Positions 6,830 through 8,185 of a stretch of DNA of 8,185 nucleotides are shown here, piece by piece. The position numbers and the translations under genes were made by a program. The stretch is from Lachnospiraceae bacterium UBA5895. GTDB lineage: Bacteria; Bacillota; Clostridia; Lachnospirales; Lachnospiraceae. The notes beneath the pieces are model-generated. The model was given only the letters and a program-made list of their open reading frames with translations. It was not told the DNA's origin and searched no databases. The stretch is taken from assembly GCA_002431915.1 (NCBI GenBank), contig DJEP01000117.1, positions 16,624 to 24,808 on the forward strand, in the 5' to 3' direction. Each line of letters opens with the position of its first letter. Positions within the stretch are counted from its first letter, which is position 1.

Positions 6830-7963
6830 ATGGTAATATCTGAGGAAATGAAGAATTGGGCATCAGAGATTCAAAAAAAATTAATTGCAAAAATGGAACC
6901 TGTGGTGAAACGGAATGCAGGCATTATTCCCTATACTGCGAAGGATGGCCACTTTGTGGATCAGACCGCTTCGGATATCTGTTGGTGGACCAATGGATTC
7001 TGGGGAGGCATTCTCTGGCAGATGTATCATCTTACAAATGCTGCATTTTACAGAGAAGCGGCGGAAACAGTGGAAAGACAGCTGGATTCGGTTCTCATGA
7101 ACGCCCATGGACTGGATCATGATAATGGATTTAAATGGCTTCCGACCGCTGTGATTAACTATAAGCTGTATGGTTCTGCGGATTCTCTGAACAGAGGGAT
7201 GCTCGCTGCAGTTGCCCTGGCAGGAAGATATAATCCTGCCGGAAAGTTTATCAGGGCCTGGAATGATAACCCGCCTACGGATAATCGCGGCCGCGCAATC
7301 ATTGACTGCATGATGAATCTACCGCTTTTGTATTGGGCATATGAAGAAAGCAAGGATCCACGTTTCCTTCAGATTGCCGTCAGCCATGCAGATACCGCAA
7401 TGGACAAGTTTATCCGTCCGGATGGCTCAGTGAATCATATTGTAGAATTTGATCCTTTTTCAGGACAGGTAGTGAAGACCTATGGCGGACAGGGGATGTT
7501 TGATGGATCTTCCTGGACCAGGGGACAAGGCTGGGGAATCTATGGATTTGTGATCAGCTATCAGCATACCGGAGATAAACGTTATCTGGAGGCAGCCAAA
7601 AAAATTGCAGATTATTTTATGGATAATATTCCGGAGAATGGCGTAATTCCTGTGGATTTCTGCCAGATGGATGATGTGGATTATGAGGATGGCACAGCAG
7701 CGGCCATTGCAGCCTGCGGTTTCCTGGAAATTGCCAATACGATTGGCGGTGAGGAGGGCAAAAAATATGCAGATGCTGCATGGAAACTTTTGAAAGCACT
7801 GGATGAAAAAAATTGTGACTGGAATCCGGAAACAGATCCCTTACTGACACGATGCTCAGCTGCTTATCATGATTTGGAGCATAATTTCCCGATTATATAC
7901 GGAGATTATTATTTTATAGAAGCCGTTGGAAAAATTAATAATCAGGTTCTGTGTATATGGTAA
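6830..7963 (+). CDS. GH88 unsaturated glucuronyl hydrolase
   Basis: The 377-residue protein hydrolyses the 4,5-unsaturated uronic acid that polysaccharide lyases leave at the non-reducing end of oligosaccharides. The released sugar opens spontaneously and enters uronate metabolism. It has no signal peptide, so it should work on imported material. The length equals that of the Bacillus sp. GL1 enzyme as I recall it. The catalytic aspartates align as Asp98 (HDNGF) and Asp159 (IIDCMMNLPLLYWA), each ten positions after Asp88 and Asp149 of GL1. The substrate-site segment SSWTRGQGWGIYGF is at 227-240, with Arg231 and Trp235, and WWTNGFWGG is at 52-60. GYDYYF-like GDYYFIEAV (368-376 region, bases 7901 onward) closes the barrel. 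The position of GL1 His210 appears to be Gly220 here. The start has AAGGGAGG (6817-6824) 5 bases upstream. It is the last gene before the terminator. GH105 is less likely given the motifs. Confidence 0.93.
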   Translation: MVISEEMKNWASEIQKKLIAKMEPVVKRNAGIIPYTAKDGHFVDQTASDICWWTNGFWGGILWQMYHLTNAAFYREAAETVERQLDSVLMNAHGLDHDNGFKWLPTAVINYKLYGSADSLNRGMLAAVALAGRYNPAGKFIRAWNDNPPTDNRGRAIIDCMMNLPLLYWAYEESKDPRFLQIAVSHADTAMDKFIRPDGSVNHIVEFDPFSGQVVKTYGGQGMFDGSSWTRGQGWGIYGFVISYQHTGDKRYLEAAKKIADYFMDNIPENGVIPVDFCQMDDVDYEDGTAAAIAACGFLEIANTIGGEEGKKYADAAWKLLKALDEKNCDWNPETDPLLTRCSAAYHDLEHNFPIIYGDYYFIEAVGKINNQVLCIW

Positions 7964-7978
7964 TGATTTATTGTATGG

Positions 7979-8016
7979 AAATGCCTCAGGGGTCAGTGTA
8001 ACTCTGAGGCATTTTT
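7979..8016 (+). terminator. Intrinsic (rho-independent) terminator of the operon
   Basis: AAATGCCTCAG (7979-7989) pairs perfectly with CTGAGGCATTT (8004-8014), giving an 11-base-pair stem around a 14-base loop. A further G-T and G-C pair (7990-7991 with 8002-8003) could shorten the loop to ten. The 3' side ends in five T (8012-8016). It begins 16 bases after the GH88 stop. There is no matching A-run of length on the other side, so it acts mainly in the + direction. Confidence 0.9.
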
Positions 8017-8030
8017 CAACACGAATTCAT

Positions 8031-8036
8031 TATGAT
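8031..8036 (+). promoter_or_regulatory. Possible -10 element before the last gene
   Basis: TATGAT differs from TATAAT at one base and lies between the terminator and the next start. The bases 16-18 upstream fall in the terminator stem and do not resemble TTGACA, and no TG extension precedes the hexamer. If used, the leader before the gene would be only about 15 bases. Weak call. Confidence 0.22.
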
Positions 8037-8047
8037 ACAACAGTTAC

Positions 8048-8051
8048 GAGG
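8048..8051 (+). promoter_or_regulatory. Ribosome binding site that sets the last gene's start
   Basis: GAGG ends directly against the ATG at 8052, leaving no spacer, but is 6 bases before the in-frame ATG at 8058. The second ATG is therefore the better start. Confidence 0.6.
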
Positions 8052-8057
8052 ATGGAT

Positions 8058-8185
8058 ATGGACACTTTAATTTTAAAAGACTATAAATTAGGAGATATGA
8101 TTGCCAGCTACCGGACGGACAATGGAAAAAAGAAAATATCACTTTTTCTTTTGCCGGCAGATTTTCACGGGCAGGAGCAGAAAAA
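8058..8185 (+). CDS. Start of an unidentified gene, cut by the window end
   Basis: An open frame begins with MDTLILKDYKLGDMIASYR and continues without a stop to the window edge, giving 42 residues plus two bases. An in-frame ATG at 8052 would add two residues but has no room for its ribosome binding site. The visible part has no signal peptide. It reads like alternating beta strands (LILKDY, MIASYR, KISLFLLPA), as at the N-terminal beta-sandwich of many cytoplasmic glycoside hydrolases; a large glycosidase would fit the neighbourhood. I do not recognise the family with any confidence and assign no function. It lies 41 bases beyond the terminator, so it is either a new transcription unit or a read-through gene. 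Confidence 0.6.
   Translation, partial: MDTLILKDYKLGDMIASYRTDNGKKKISLFLLPADFHGQEQK

Overview
The window is one strand-uniform carbohydrate-utilisation operon, all genes on the + strand. It most resembles a gut Firmicute, probably Lachnospiraceae (Clostridia). The reasons are a moderate, slightly AT-rich composition, strong GGAGG-type ribosome binding sites, very short or overlapping gene junctions, and a typical Firmicute CUT1 sugar importer (lipoprotein binding protein plus two permeases, no local ATPase) embedded among non-secreted glycoside hydrolases. The genus cannot be fixed from the sequence alone.

Layout: the C-terminal third of a GH127-type (DUF1680) beta-L-arabinofuranosidase-like protein (1-615); a GH2 enzyme with beta-glucuronidase-like features, including an Asn-x-Lys motif (626-2407); a 169-base leader (2408-2576) that may hold an internal promoter; a lipoprotein solute-binding protein (about 2577-3905); two MalF/MalG-like permeases overlapping by 4 bases (3918-4823 and 4820-5656); a DUF2264 protein, probably of the GH154-like group (5658-6818); a GH88 unsaturated glucuronyl hydrolase (6830-7963); a clear intrinsic terminator (7979-8016); and the first 42 codons of another gene running off the end (8058-8185).

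Working model (inference): the importer brings in short acidic oligosaccharides made outside the cell. The cytoplasmic enzymes then trim them: GH127 removes beta-L-arabinofuranose or a related sugar, GH2 and perhaps DUF2264 remove saturated uronic acid, and GH88 removes the 4,5-unsaturated uronic acid left by polysaccharide lyases. The combination points to a uronic-acid-decorated plant glycan such as arabinogalactan side chains, or pectin. Glycosaminoglycan remains possible. No lyase, sulfatase, transcription regulator or transporter ATPase lies in the window. There is no CRISPR array, RNA gene, insertion sequence or phage signal, and I saw no clearly new system. The least understood piece is the DUF2264 protein.
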